A stretch of DNA of 64,000 bases from Castellaniella sp035707805 (GCA_035707805.1 DASSTS010000050.1:31867-95866), one strand, 5' to 3'. Shown: positions 34,580 through 43,447, counted from the first letter of the stretch. The notes: a model not told the origin generated them from the sequence alone. Program-made: numbers and translations.

Positions 34580-34697
34580 GCGCTCACAGACAAGACTGTC
34601 CCGTTACCCCCATGTGCCTGATAAGGACGGGCATGCTGACGCATGTCCGCCCGAATTGCGGCCATTTATTTCCCAACCGTTTGGGTTTAGGAGTACC

Positions 34698-34946
34698 ATG
34701 AGCACAATCCTCAGGTTCCAGGGTTATAGGGTCGTCATTTATGCCAACGATCATCGACCTCCCCACATCCATGTCATCGGTGACGATTCCGAGGCCATCT
34801 TCCGGCTCAACTGTCCCCATGGGCCACTGGAACCAGCCAGGATCGTCCGACTGGCGCATCACCGCTTATTGCAGATCCAACGGCGACTGGAAACGCACAT
34901 TCACTTGCTATGCTGGCACTGGAGACTGATCCATGACGACGCCTGA
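34698..34946 (+). CDS. DUF4160 protein (possible toxin-like partner)
   Basis: Small protein of 82 residues with the DUF4160 core HRPPHIHV near the N-terminus and conserved His/Trp residues toward the end. Its function is unknown. It is preceded by a good TAGGAG ribosome binding site and overlaps the DUF2442 gene by 14 bases; such two-gene pairs are common in genomic islands and look like toxin-antitoxin modules, but activity has not been shown as far as I know. It opens the accessory island after mfd. Confidence 0.82.
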   Translation: MSTILRFQGYRVVIYANDHRPPHIHVIGDDSEAIFRLNCPHGPLEPARIVRLAHHRLLQIQRRLETHIHLLCWHWRLIHDDA

Positions 34947-35340
34947 CTCCTACCTTGCCCATGGCGAGGATCCGGTTCCGGACACGGGTTACGCAGAGTC
35001 CGCGCATTACGACACTGCCTCGCAGCGGGTGGCGATCACGCTGCGTCATGGGCTCGAATTGATGATTCCGGTTCACCTGCTGCAAGGCTTGGCAGACGCG
35101 CCGCCCACATCCCTGTCCCGTATCGAGATCAGCCCTGCCGGTACCGGCCTGTACTGGCCCGATCTGGACGTCGACCTTTACATCCCTTCATTGATCCAGG
35201 GGCTATTCGGCACACGCCGCTGGATGGCCAGCCTGATGGGCCAAGCCGGCGGCCGCTCACAGTCCGCCGCCAAGGCCCGGGCCGCACGCGCCAATGGCCG
35301 CAAGGGCGGACGGCCGCGCAAGCGGCCGGACGGCATCTGA
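34933..35340 (+). CDS. DUF2442 protein with basic C-terminal tail
   Basis: Partner of the DUF4160 gene, 135 residues. The middle (IEISPAGTGLYWPDLDVDLYI) matches DUF2442, a family predicted to resemble the NE0471/antitoxin-like fold. The end is a basic, low-complexity tail (AAKARAARANGRKGGRPRK) like an AT-hook, suggesting DNA binding. It overlaps the upstream gene by 14 bases, consistent with coupled translation. The antitoxin role is an inference. Confidence 0.82.
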   Translation: MTTPDSYLAHGEDPVPDTGYAESAHYDTASQRVAITLRHGLELMIPVHLLQGLADAPPTSLSRIEISPAGTGLYWPDLDVDLYIPSLIQGLFGTRRWMASLMGQAGGRSQSAAKARAARANGRKGGRPRKRPDGI

Positions 35341-35445
35341 CTGCGGACTCGCCGCCGGATCCTGCGCCGGCCGCCCACGTCGACCCGCCACGCGTAGCGC
35401 CAGCAACGACGCGGGTTTTCGATCGTGCGATTCTCTTGAAATCAA

Positions 35446-35474
35446 TTGTATTGTGAACGATTCGTGTTTAGAAT
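35446..35474 (+). promoter_or_regulatory. Sigma-70-type promoter of the first TonB receptor gene
   Basis: -35 TTGTAT (35446-35451), 17-base spacer, -10 TAGAAT (35469-35474). The whole segment from -10 upstream is nearly identical in sequence and exactly equal in spacing to the promoter at 41117-41145. Confidence 0.65.
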
Positions 35475-35484
35475 TCGTCAATCA

Positions 35485-35503
35485 ATTGAGAATGATTTTC
35501 ATA
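35485..35503 (+). promoter_or_regulatory. Fur box upstream of the first TonB receptor gene
   Basis: The core TGAGAAT-G-ATTTTCA fits the 7-1-7 Fur consensus with two mismatches. It begins just downstream of the -10 and covers the expected transcription start, so iron-loaded Fur would block initiation. The 18-bp stretch is identical to the one at 41156-41173. Confidence 0.78.
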
Positions 35504-35519
35504 TCGCCAGCCTAAAACC

Positions 35520-37646
35520 ATGCGCAAACCCACCGACCCTCCCCTCGCCTGCGCGATACTTGCCCTGACCGGACTCATGACGCTGGCGTCGGCGCCCTTG
35601 CACGCACAAACGACGGACGCCACGGACAATACCGCGACGCAGCCCGCCTCCACGTCGTCCGGCGCGGAGGCGAATGGCCAGGCCGTCAGTGAACTGGACG
35701 CGGTGAAGGTGGTCGGCTCGGTCGACGATCTGCAAAGCCTGGATTTCTACGCTCCCAATTCCAGCGCCGTGATCAGCGCCAAGGACATCGAGGCGCAGGG
35801 CGCCCGCAAGCTCGACGAAGCCCTGCAGTACCAGGCGGGCATTCTCAGCGAACCCTATGGCGCGGACAACAAGGTCGAATGGTTCAAGATTCGGGGTTTC
35901 GAGGCGTCCACAGCGTTGGATGGCACCCCGACGACTCCAAACGGATTCTTCGTCTGGAAGCCGGAAATTTTCGGCGTCGAATCAGTCGAGGTGTTGAAAG
36001 GGCCAAATTCCCTGGAGTTCGGTGCGTCCAAGTCGGGAGGCGTCGTCAATCTGGTGACCAAGCGCCCACACAAGGAAGAATCCCTGCTGATGAACCTGGA
36101 GGCCGGCCACCGCAATCGCCTGGGCCTGGGCATCGACTACAACGGGATTGCCAACGACGAGGGTAATGTCTATTACCGCATCGTCGCCCAGGCCCGCCGC
36201 GCCGACAGCATGCAGCGCGAGACGGACATGAAGAGCTATTACCTGGCGCCCAGCCTGACTGTCGATTTCACCGATCGCACATCGCTGACCCTGCTGACCA
36301 GCATCCAACGCGAGGATGGCCGTCCGACCAACGGATTCCTGCCGGCCTATGGTTCGCTCGTCAGTACTCCCGACGGCCGCATCGACCGCCGCCTGAACGC
36401 AGGCGAACCGGGGTTCGATCACTTGCAGCGCACGCAGGTCGGTGCCGGTTGGCTGCTCACGCATAAGCTGAATCCGGACTGGACCTTCACACAGAACTAC
36501 AAGTTTTCGTACCTGGATATCGATCAGCAAAATGTGTTTGCGTATGCCGCAGAAAATGGCCGGGAACTCAAACGCGGTTATACGCTCACCGACGGCATCA
36601 CTCGAAATCACTACCTCGACCACCGCCTCAAAGGCCACGTACGCCTGAGCGACTCGGTAGAAATCCTGCCCGTCATCGGCATTGACTACCTCAAATCCAA
36701 CACGTCCGGCCGCAACAACGGCTTCGGCGGGGCGCCGAACCTGGACATGTTCACCCCCGTCTACGGCAAGTCCTTTCCGGTGAGCGCGACCCCCTACGAC
36801 ATCGACTCCCGGCAGTTGGGCCTGTACGCCTCCGCTCAGGCACGTGTCGGCTCGCACTGGAATTTCAACGCCGGCATCCGCCACGACCGCGCCAAGAGCG
36901 ACGGTTTCACCGCCGGAAAGAATTCTGGCTACGATGTCAGCAACAACAGCGTGAATGCCGGTGTCATGTACATCAGCGACTATGGCATTTCACCGTACAT
37001 CAGCTATTCGGAGTCGTTTGAACCTCAAGCAGGTGCTGACGGTTACGGCAATGCTTACGTGCCCTTCATCGGCAAGCAAAAGGAAATCGGGGTCAAACTG
37101 GAGCCCGAGTGGCTGGATGGCACCGTAACCCTGGCCTATTTCGACATTGAGCAAAAGAACTCATTGATGCCGGATCTCGTCACACAAGTACAAAAGCAAG
37201 GCGGGAAACAAACCAACAAAGGCGTGGAATTGCAAGGCAACTTCCACATCACGCCGCGCACCGGCATGCGTATTTCCTATACCTACAACCATGCCCGCCA
37301 GGACATCAGCGAAACACAAACGATCCGCACCCCGCTGATCCCCCGACACCAGGCCAGCCTCTGGGTCGATCACCGCTTCGACCTACCTGCGGGCGGCGCA
37401 CTGACCGTCGGCGCTGGCGCGCGCTACAACGGCCCGACCGAGGACCAGCAATACAATCGCGGAGCGATCGTCCCCAGTTACACGCTGTTCGACCTGATGG
37501 CACGCTACCAGATCGACCGTAACTGGTCTGTGCAGATGAACGCGCGCAACTTGACCAATAGAACGTACGTCAGCGGCTGCGACGCCTACTGCTACTACGG
37601 CGGCGAACGCACCATCGACATGCAGCTGCAATATCAATGGCGCTGA
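35520..37646 (+). CDS. TonB-dependent siderophore receptor (hydroxamate/FhuA-like)
   Basis: Outer-membrane receptor of 708 residues. A signal peptide ends at about residue 30 (PLHAQ), a TonB box-like LDAVKVVGS follows, then the plug domain (KDIEAQGARKLDEALQ; FKIRGFEAS; SVEVLKGPNSLEFG; GGVVNLVTKRP) and the 22-strand barrel ending in Trp-Arg. The SGCDAYCYYGGERT segment near the end is typical of FhuA/FoxA-like hydroxamate receptors; the ligand is not proven. No N-terminal signalling domain. Parts of the barrel are less GC-rich than the neighbourhood. The MFS gene overlaps its end by ten bases. Confidence 0.93.
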   Translation: MRKPTDPPLACAILALTGLMTLASAPLHAQTTDATDNTATQPASTSSGAEANGQAVSELDAVKVVGSVDDLQSLDFYAPNSSAVISAKDIEAQGARKLDEALQYQAGILSEPYGADNKVEWFKIRGFEASTALDGTPTTPNGFFVWKPEIFGVESVEVLKGPNSLEFGASKSGGVVNLVTKRPHKEESLLMNLEAGHRNRLGLGIDYNGIANDEGNVYYRIVAQARRADSMQRETDMKSYYLAPSLTVDFTDRTSLTLLTSIQREDGRPTNGFLPAYGSLVSTPDGRIDRRLNAGEPGFDHLQRTQVGAGWLLTHKLNPDWTFTQNYKFSYLDIDQQNVFAYAAENGRELKRGYTLTDGITRNHYLDHRLKGHVRLSDSVEILPVIGIDYLKSNTSGRNNGFGGAPNLDMFTPVYGKSFPVSATPYDIDSRQLGLYASAQARVGSHWNFNAGIRHDRAKSDGFTAGKNSGYDVSNNSVNAGVMYISDYGISPYISYSESFEPQAGADGYGNAYVPFIGKQKEIGVKLEPEWLDGTVTLAYFDIEQKNSLMPDLVTQVQKQGGKQTNKGVELQGNFHITPRTGMRISYTYNHARQDISETQTIRTPLIPRHQASLWVDHRFDLPAGGALTVGAGARYNGPTEDQQYNRGAIVPSYTLFDLMARYQIDRNWSVQMNARNLTNRTYVSGCDAYCYYGGERTIDMQLQYQWR

Positions 37647-38959
37647 GCCCGGATCCGTCCTGGCGCCGTCCCTGCCCTGCGGAGTCCGTCTCATGGACTC
37701 CGCAGGGCCTTTTCACGGTCGTATTCCTGGGCATTGCCGCCGGCCTGCAGTTGACGGACATGGGCCTGCAGGCCGTGTCGCTGTCCGCCATCCAGCGCAG
37801 CTTCGGCGTCGGCGACGCCGCCCTGGGCGCCCTGCAGGGCCTGGCCGGTGTCCTGATCGGCAGCGCTCTGGCGATCCCGCTGGCGCGCTTCGCCGACCGG
37901 TTCTCGCGTAAACGCGTACTCTTGTGCCTCATCGCCGCCTCGTCCGCCCTGATGGGGCTGAGCGCCGTCGCGCACCAGTTTCCGCTGTTCTTCATCGGCC
38001 GCTCGGCGGCCGGCATAACCGAATTCGCCATGGTGCCGCTGGTCTATTCCATGATCCCCGACCTGGCGCCGGAACGGCACCGGGTGGCGGCCAATCTCGG
38101 TTTCGCGGCCCTGGTGGCTGCCGGGGCGAGCGCCGGCTTCTACTTCAGCGGCGCCATCCTGTCCGCAGCGGACGCCTGGTTCGCCTGGCACACGGACCCC
38201 TGGCGCAAGGGCTTTCTGCTGCTCGGTCTGGCCGGCCTGCCCCTGCTGGCGCTGGGCGTGCTGACGGCCGATCCCGCGCGGCATCTGAGCGCGGAAGACC
38301 GCGCGGCCCATGGTTCGCTGCTGGCCTTCCTGCGGCGGCGCTGGCGTCCCATCGGCCTGTTCGTCGGGACGGCCGGCTGCCTGATCACCGCCGTGCAGGC
38401 GCTCAACCAGTTGATCGCCCTGGCGCTGGAGCGCCGGTTCCAGGCAGCGCCCGCCGACATCGGCCACGCCATGGGGCTGATCATTCTGCTCACCAGCGTC
38501 GGCTGCCTGCCCGTGGCCGGCGTGCTGGACCGCGCCCTGGCCCGGCGCGTCGGCCAGGCGGCACGGCCCCTGATCATGGGCTTGTCCGTGGCCGTCGCCA
38601 TCCCGGTGCTTCTCCTGCTGACGTCCATGCGCACACTCGACCAGGGCTTCGTCGCCGTCGGCCTCTTCCTGTTCATGACCTGCACGGCCAATGCGCTGGT
38701 GCCGACCATGTTGCAGGACTTGGCGCCCGCCTCCCTGCGGGCGCGCTGCTTCGCGATCTGGAGCTTCGTCGTCTCGCTGTTCGGGGCCAGCGGTCCCTTG
38801 ATCGCCGGCACCTTGTCGGACTGGTTCTTCGACAAGCACCTGCTGAACGCCATCGCCGCCGTCGCCGTCCCCGCCTTGGCTGTGTCGATGGGGTGCGCCC
38901 TGTGGTCCGTGCTACGGATCCGGCGGGAACGCGCACCGACCGAAAGCTGGCCCGCCTAG
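37637..38959 (+). CDS. MFS transporter of the iron-acquisition block
   Basis: Inner-membrane major facilitator protein of 440 residues with about twelve helices. The loop ARFADRFSRKRVLL after the second helix is the MFS motif A. It begins inside the last codons of the receptor gene, so both are probably translated from one Fur-controlled mRNA. By analogy with RhtX/FptX-type single-protein permeases it may bring the siderophore into the cytoplasm; export is the alternative. No ABC permease for siderophores is in the window. Stop codon overlaps the convergent peptidase gene by four bases. Confidence 0.85.
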   Translation: MALSPDPSWRRPCPAESVSWTPQGLFTVVFLGIAAGLQLTDMGLQAVSLSAIQRSFGVGDAALGALQGLAGVLIGSALAIPLARFADRFSRKRVLLCLIAASSALMGLSAVAHQFPLFFIGRSAAGITEFAMVPLVYSMIPDLAPERHRVAANLGFAALVAAGASAGFYFSGAILSAADAWFAWHTDPWRKGFLLLGLAGLPLLALGVLTADPARHLSAEDRAAHGSLLAFLRRRWRPIGLFVGTAGCLITAVQALNQLIALALERRFQAAPADIGHAMGLIILLTSVGCLPVAGVLDRALARRVGQAARPLIMGLSVAVAIPVLLLLTSMRTLDQGFVAVGLFLFMTCTANALVPTMLQDLAPASLRARCFAIWSFVVSLFGASGPLIAGTLSDWFFDKHLLNAIAAVAVPALAVSMGCALWSVLRIRRERAPTESWPA

Positions 38960-41094
38960 GAACCCGCTGGCTCGACCGGCGGCACGCGCACCCCCGCGCA
39001 ACGGCAGGCGAACGCCCAGCACAAGGCCGCCTGGCCGAACAGGCTGCCCCGATCGTCGCTCTGCTGATGGCCGCTGTCCGGATCCAGCACCAGCACCGCC
39101 GGCCGGTCACCAGTGCTTCGGTGGCGGATGTTCGCCACCAGCTTGGCGGGTTCCCAATAGGGCACGCGGTCGTCCTTCAGCCCGGCCGTGCATAATACCG
39201 GCGGATAGTCCGCCTCCCCCACGTTCTCGTACGGCGAAATGGCCGCGATGTGGTCGTAGGCGAAGGGGTCGGCCAGCGGATCGCCCCAGTCCGGACGCAA
39301 CAGGGGCACCAGCGGATGATCGGCATCGCTCATGGTGTTCAGCATGTCGACGAAGGGCACCTGCGCGATCACCCCCGCCCAGAGCGCCGGCTCCATGTTC
39401 ATGGCGCCGCACACCAGCAGTCCGCCGGCCGAGATTCCCTGGGCGACGATCCCGCCGGGGGCGGCATAGCCGATGTCCAGCAGATGGCGGGCGCAGGCGA
39501 TGAAGTCCGTCATCGAATTGCGTTTCTTTTCGCGGCACCCGTCCTGGTACCAGCGCCAGCCTTTCTCCGATCCGCCGCGCACGTGCGCAATAGCGTAGCG
39601 GAAACCGGCATCGACCAGCACGGTCGCCGGCAGCGAAAAAACGGGTTCACTGGCAATGCCGTAGGCGCCATAGCCGGTCAGCAGGAGGGGCTGCGGCGCA
39701 TCCGGACCCGCGTCCCGGCGGGACAACACGGTGATCGGAACGGTTTCGCCATCGGACGCCCTGGCGTACAAACGCTCCACCCGATAAGCATCCCGGTCGA
39801 ACCCGGCGGGCTCGGCCTGGCCGGCCACGACGCGCCGCCCCGTGGCCAGGTCGATATCCAGCCAGCACGGCGGACTGGCCGGCGCCTGGTGCACGATTCG
39901 CACCAGGCGGGCGTCATACGGCTGCGAGGGAACGAGTTCGATGGAATACGCGGGTTCGTCGAAGCCCACGACGGTCTCCCGGCCATCGGGATGGCTCAGC
40001 ACGAGGCGACGCAGCCCTTGCACGCGTTCAAGCCGCGCCAGCGCCTGGGCAAAGGGGCGGATGGCGATGATGGGCACACCGGCGCGATGAGGCACCAGTT
40101 CGTCGCGCACCGCCAGCGTCGCCGGATCCAGGCGCAGCAGCTTGCGGTCGATGGCGCCGCCCGCGTCGGTGAGCATCAACAGCGCGCCATGCCACTCGTC
40201 CACCTCGTACCGGGTGCCGCGCTGGCGCGGCCGCACCAGCCGGGGCGGCTCGGTCTCGGCGCCGGCGGCGATCAGGCGCACCTCGCCGATGTCCGGCCCG
40301 GCCAGCGTCAAGGTGACGAAACCGCCGGCGGCCGTGCGCGCCACCTGCATGAAAATGGCCGGATCCTTCTCTTCGTAGACCAGCACCGCCTCGCCACCCT
40401 CGACGGGGGAGCGGTACAACCGGGTCGGCCGGCTGTGCTCGTCTCGCCAGATCCAGAACAGGTATCGGGACGAAGGCGAAAAGGCAAAGCCGCCATAGCC
40501 GAAGGCATCGGAGGACACCACGGTGCGCAGGATGCCTTGCTCCATGTCCAGCACGCAGATCCGGTGCCGGTCGTCGCCGATCACGTCCTCTGCCCAGGCG
40601 AAGTAGCGGTCGTCGGGACTGGGCTGGTGATCCGTCGCACGATAGTAGGCGTGCCCCCGGGCTCGTGCGGCCTCGTCCAGGAGCAACAGGGGCTCACCGC
40701 CCGCCAGCGCGCGCGTGAAGACGCGCCGCGATCCGCCCGCGGAAAGCCGGGATCCATAGCACCACCCCGCCTGCGCGGCGGGCTGTGGCTCGCGGATCTC
40801 GGGCGCGCGGGCCGCCATGCGTTCGCGCAGTGCTGCGGCATCCCCCGCCAGCGGCTGCAGGACGGCATCCGCGTACTGCATCTCGGCTTCCAGGTGCTCC
40901 CGCAACGGCGGGGGCAGGTTCCCCAGCGTGCGCGTGCCCGAGGGCGGAATGAACTTCATCCAGGCATAGGCGTCGTTGCGATGGCGCCCGAGCTGGTGGA
41001 TTTCATGATCCTGGCGTGGCGCCACCGGAGCGGGGACTTCCGGCCAGGCGGCGGAGGAAGGGGCTGAGGGTCTGGAAGGCATAGTGAGCAGCAT
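38956..41094 (-). CDS. S9 prolyl oligopeptidase-family serine hydrolase
   Basis: Alpha/beta hydrolase with an N-terminal beta-propeller, 712 residues, of the prolyl oligopeptidase/oligopeptidase B family (S9A). The triad is visible: Ser555 in GISAGG, Asp near 641 in KDDRVPY, His676 in DSGH. No signal peptide, so it should be cytoplasmic. It faces the divergent piuA-like gene with a Fur box in the shared spacer and converges on the MFS gene. It may cleave a peptide siderophore after uptake; a general oligopeptidase role is possible. Alternative ATG at 41082. Confidence 0.88.
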   Translation of the reverse strand: MLLTMPSRPSAPSSAAWPEVPAPVAPRQDHEIHQLGRHRNDAYAWMKFIPPSGTRTLGNLPPPLREHLEAEMQYADAVLQPLAGDAAALRERMAARAPEIREPQPAAQAGWCYGSRLSAGGSRRVFTRALAGGEPLLLLDEAARARGHAYYRATDHQPSPDDRYFAWAEDVIGDDRHRICVLDMEQGILRTVVSSDAFGYGGFAFSPSSRYLFWIWRDEHSRPTRLYRSPVEGGEAVLVYEEKDPAIFMQVARTAAGGFVTLTLAGPDIGEVRLIAAGAETEPPRLVRPRQRGTRYEVDEWHGALLMLTDAGGAIDRKLLRLDPATLAVRDELVPHRAGVPIIAIRPFAQALARLERVQGLRRLVLSHPDGRETVVGFDEPAYSIELVPSQPYDARLVRIVHQAPASPPCWLDIDLATGRRVVAGQAEPAGFDRDAYRVERLYARASDGETVPITVLSRRDAGPDAPQPLLLTGYGAYGIASEPVFSLPATVLVDAGFRYAIAHVRGGSEKGWRWYQDGCREKKRNSMTDFIACARHLLDIGYAAPGGIVAQGISAGGLLVCGAMNMEPALWAGVIAQVPFVDMLNTMSDADHPLVPLLRPDWGDPLADPFAYDHIAAISPYENVGEADYPPVLCTAGLKDDRVPYWEPAKLVANIRHRSTGDRPAVLVLDPDSGHQQSDDRGSLFGQAALCWAFACRCAGVRVPPVEPAGS

Positions 41095-41116
41095 TCTTTC
41101 ATATTTCCTTCACAAT

Positions 41117-41145
41117 TTGAACTATGAACGATTCTTGTTTAGAAT
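41117..41145 (+). promoter_or_regulatory. Sigma-70-type promoter of the piuA-like gene
   Basis: -35 TTGAAC (41117-41122), 17-base spacer, -10 TAGAAT (41140-41145). From the end of the -35 region to the Fur box it matches the promoter at 35446-35474 base for base apart from two changes in the first 22 bases and a variable 10-base stretch. Confidence 0.68.
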
Positions 41146-41155
41146 CCAAATCCTA

Positions 41156-41174
41156 ATTGAGAATGATTTTCATG
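41156..41174. promoter_or_regulatory. Fur box in the divergent peptidase/piuA spacer
   Basis: TGAGAAT-G-ATTTTCA, identical to the box at 35487-35501, lies just downstream of the -10 of the piuA-like gene and about 60 bases upstream of the S9 peptidase gene. It could control both directions. Confidence 0.78.
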
Positions 41175-41187
41175 ACTTTTATCGTTT

Positions 41188-41194
41188 AAGGGAG
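41188..41194 (+). promoter_or_regulatory. Ribosome binding site fixing the GTG start of the piuA-like gene
   Basis: AAGGGAG ends six bases before the GTG at 41201. Earlier in-frame starts lie upstream of the promoter -10 and cannot be used by this transcript. Confidence 0.7.
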
Positions 41195-41200
41195 ATTTGC

Positions 41201-43447
41201 GTGGAAGACACTCTAGAGACCCGGACGGGCAAGCTGGCCGGCGGCCTGGCCACGGCGCTGGCCACCCCGGGCCTGTTCCTGCTGCCGCAGGCGGCCCAGG
41301 CCCAGAACACAGACCCGGCCCAGCTCAGCCCCATCCGGGTCCAGGGTGAGAATCCCGCGCCCTTCCTGGTCAAGGAGTCGGCCTCCGACAAGTTCACCGC
41401 GCCCCTGCTGGACACGGCCAAGTCCGTGCAGGTCATCCCGAAGGAACTGATCCAGAGCCAGGCCGCCACCACCCTGACCGACGTGCTGCGCAACTCTCCG
41501 GGCATCAGCTTCGGCGCCGGCGAAGGCGGCAATCCGCTGGGCGACCGTCCCTTCATCCGCGGCTATGACGCCCAGTCCAGCACCTTCGTCGACGGCATGC
41601 GCGACATCGGCGCGACGTCCCGCGAGGTCTTCAACCTGGAACAGGTCGAAGTCATCAAGGGCGCGGACGGCGCCTATGCGGGCCGGGGCGGCGCGGGCGG
41701 CAGCATCGACCTGATCAGCAAGACCGCGAAACTGCGCGACTTCACCGACGTATCGGCCGGATTCGGCACGGCCAAGTATTTTCGCCAGACCGTCGACAGC
41801 AACTGGAAGCTGGGCGAGTCGACCGCATTTCGCCTGAATGCCATGAACCACAGCCAGGACGTCGACGGCCGCGATGCCGTCGACTACAAGCGCTGGGGCG
41901 TGGCGCCGACGATCTCCTTCGGCCTGGGCACGCCGACGCGCGTGACGCTGAGCTATTTCCACATGGAATCGGACGACACGCCGGATAGCGGGATTCCGTA
42001 TACCTATTCGAGCAACCCCAAAGCGCACCGCAGCCCAATTGACGTCGACCGCGACAACTTCTACGGTCTGGACAGCGATTACCGCCGCACGCGCAACGAC
42101 ATGGGTACGTTGCGCATCGAGCACGACTTCAGCGACCGGCTGACCCTGCGCAACCAGACCCGCTACACGCGCGCCACGCAACGCTATGTCTGGACCAATC
42201 CGGATGACAGCCAAGGCAACATCGACAGGGGCATGGTCTTTCGCAATGCCAAGAGCCGTGACAGCCAAGTCAGCACCTGGGCCAACCAGACGGAACTCCA
42301 GGGAGAGCTCCAAACGGGCACACTCAAGCACCGATTCCTGACAGGGATCGAACTGTCCGTCGAGGAGGGGCGCAAAAGCTCTCTTGACGTCGTCAGGACG
42401 GATGGCCTCACCAGAATCGGCGGCAAGTGGGTGTGCCCCGGCACCGGCGCGGTCTCCAACTACAATTGCACGAGCTTGTCCAATCCCAACCCCAGCGATC
42501 CCTGGGTCAACACAGGCAGCGGCGGCCCTGGAGCCCCCACCTACTCGCGCACTCTGACGAAATCGATCTATGGATTCGACACCATCGAATTCAATGAGCA
42601 CTGGCAGACCACCCTGGGTCTGCGCGTGGATGACTACAACACCCGTCTGGACCAGCCCGCCAGCGAAGGCGTCTATCGCCACGACACGCTGTTCAATTAC
42701 CAGTTGGGGCTGGTCTACAAGCCCGCCTCCAACGGCAGCGTCTACGTGTCCTACGGCACTTCCTCCACGCCGGCCGGCGCCACGCTGGGCGAAGGCAGCG
42801 AAACGCAAGGCCTGACCCCCGGGCGCGGCGGCGTCGGCCCCAATGCGGCCGACATGGCTCCCGAGAAGAACCGCACCCTGGAACTGGGCACCAAGTGGGA
42901 CTTCCTGGATGGCCGCCTGGGCCTGACCGCTGCCGTGTTCCGCGTCGAGACCACCAATGCGCGGATCACGCTGCCTGACAATACCTATGCCATGGCGGGC
43001 GACAAGCGTGTCGATGGCTTCGAGCTGGGCTTCTCGGGCAACGTCACGCCCAAATGGCAAGTCTTCGGCGGCTACACCTACCTCAAGAGCCGGATCGGCG
43101 ATGACGGCAAGACGGGCTCGGCATCCGATGAAGGCAACGCCTTCCCCAATACGCCGGAGCACAGCTTCAGCCTCTGGAGCACCTACGCCTTCACGCCGAA
43201 GCTGACTGCCGGGGCGGGCGCCTATTACGTCGGCAAACAGTACGGCAACACCGCCAACACCACCAGCATCCCGTCCTACTGGCGTTTCGACGCCATGGTG
43301 GGCTACCAGTTCAACAAGACGGTGGACCTGCAGATCAACGTGAACAACCTGACGGACGAGACCTACTACACCCAGGCCTACACCACGCACTATGCGGCCA
43401 TCGCCCCGGGACGCTCGGCGGTTGCGACGCTGAACCTGCACTTCTGA
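41201..43447 (+). CDS. piuA: TonB-dependent catecholate siderophore receptor (PiuA/Fiu-like)
   Basis: Outer-membrane receptor of 748 residues, starting with GTG behind AAGGGAG. Signal peptide (GLFLLPQAAQAQ, cleavage near residue 35), plug domain (TAKSVQVIPKELIQSQ; GDRPFIRGYDAQSS; FNLEQVEVIKGADGAYAG), barrel and terminal Phe. The plug pattern and the downstream sel1 and piuC genes identify the PiuA/Fiu group that takes up catecholates and siderophore-coupled antibiotics such as cefiderocol in other bacteria. The next gene overlaps by one base. Confidence 0.92.
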   Translation: MEDTLETRTGKLAGGLATALATPGLFLLPQAAQAQNTDPAQLSPIRVQGENPAPFLVKESASDKFTAPLLDTAKSVQVIPKELIQSQAATTLTDVLRNSPGISFGAGEGGNPLGDRPFIRGYDAQSSTFVDGMRDIGATSREVFNLEQVEVIKGADGAYAGRGGAGGSIDLISKTAKLRDFTDVSAGFGTAKYFRQTVDSNWKLGESTAFRLNAMNHSQDVDGRDAVDYKRWGVAPTISFGLGTPTRVTLSYFHMESDDTPDSGIPYTYSSNPKAHRSPIDVDRDNFYGLDSDYRRTRNDMGTLRIEHDFSDRLTLRNQTRYTRATQRYVWTNPDDSQGNIDRGMVFRNAKSRDSQVSTWANQTELQGELQTGTLKHRFLTGIELSVEEGRKSSLDVVRTDGLTRIGGKWVCPGTGAVSNYNCTSLSNPNPSDPWVNTGSGGPGAPTYSRTLTKSIYGFDTIEFNEHWQTTLGLRVDDYNTRLDQPASEGVYRHDTLFNYQLGLVYKPASNGSVYVSYGTSSTPAGATLGEGSETQGLTPGRGGVGPNAADMAPEKNRTLELGTKWDFLDGRLGLTAAVFRVETTNARITLPDNTYAMAGDKRVDGFELGFSGNVTPKWQVFGGYTYLKSRIGDDGKTGSASDEGNAFPNTPEHSFSLWSTYAFTPKLTAGAGAYYVGKQYGNTANTTSIPSYWRFDAMVGYQFNKTVDLQINVNNLTDETYYTQAYTTHYAAIAPGRSAVATLNLHF

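Noticed and set aside
34580..34697. Possible att site or insertion sequence end after mfd
   Set aside because: Only short imperfect repeats (CCCAA/TTGGG and GCATG copies) are visible; no matching copy was found near serB.
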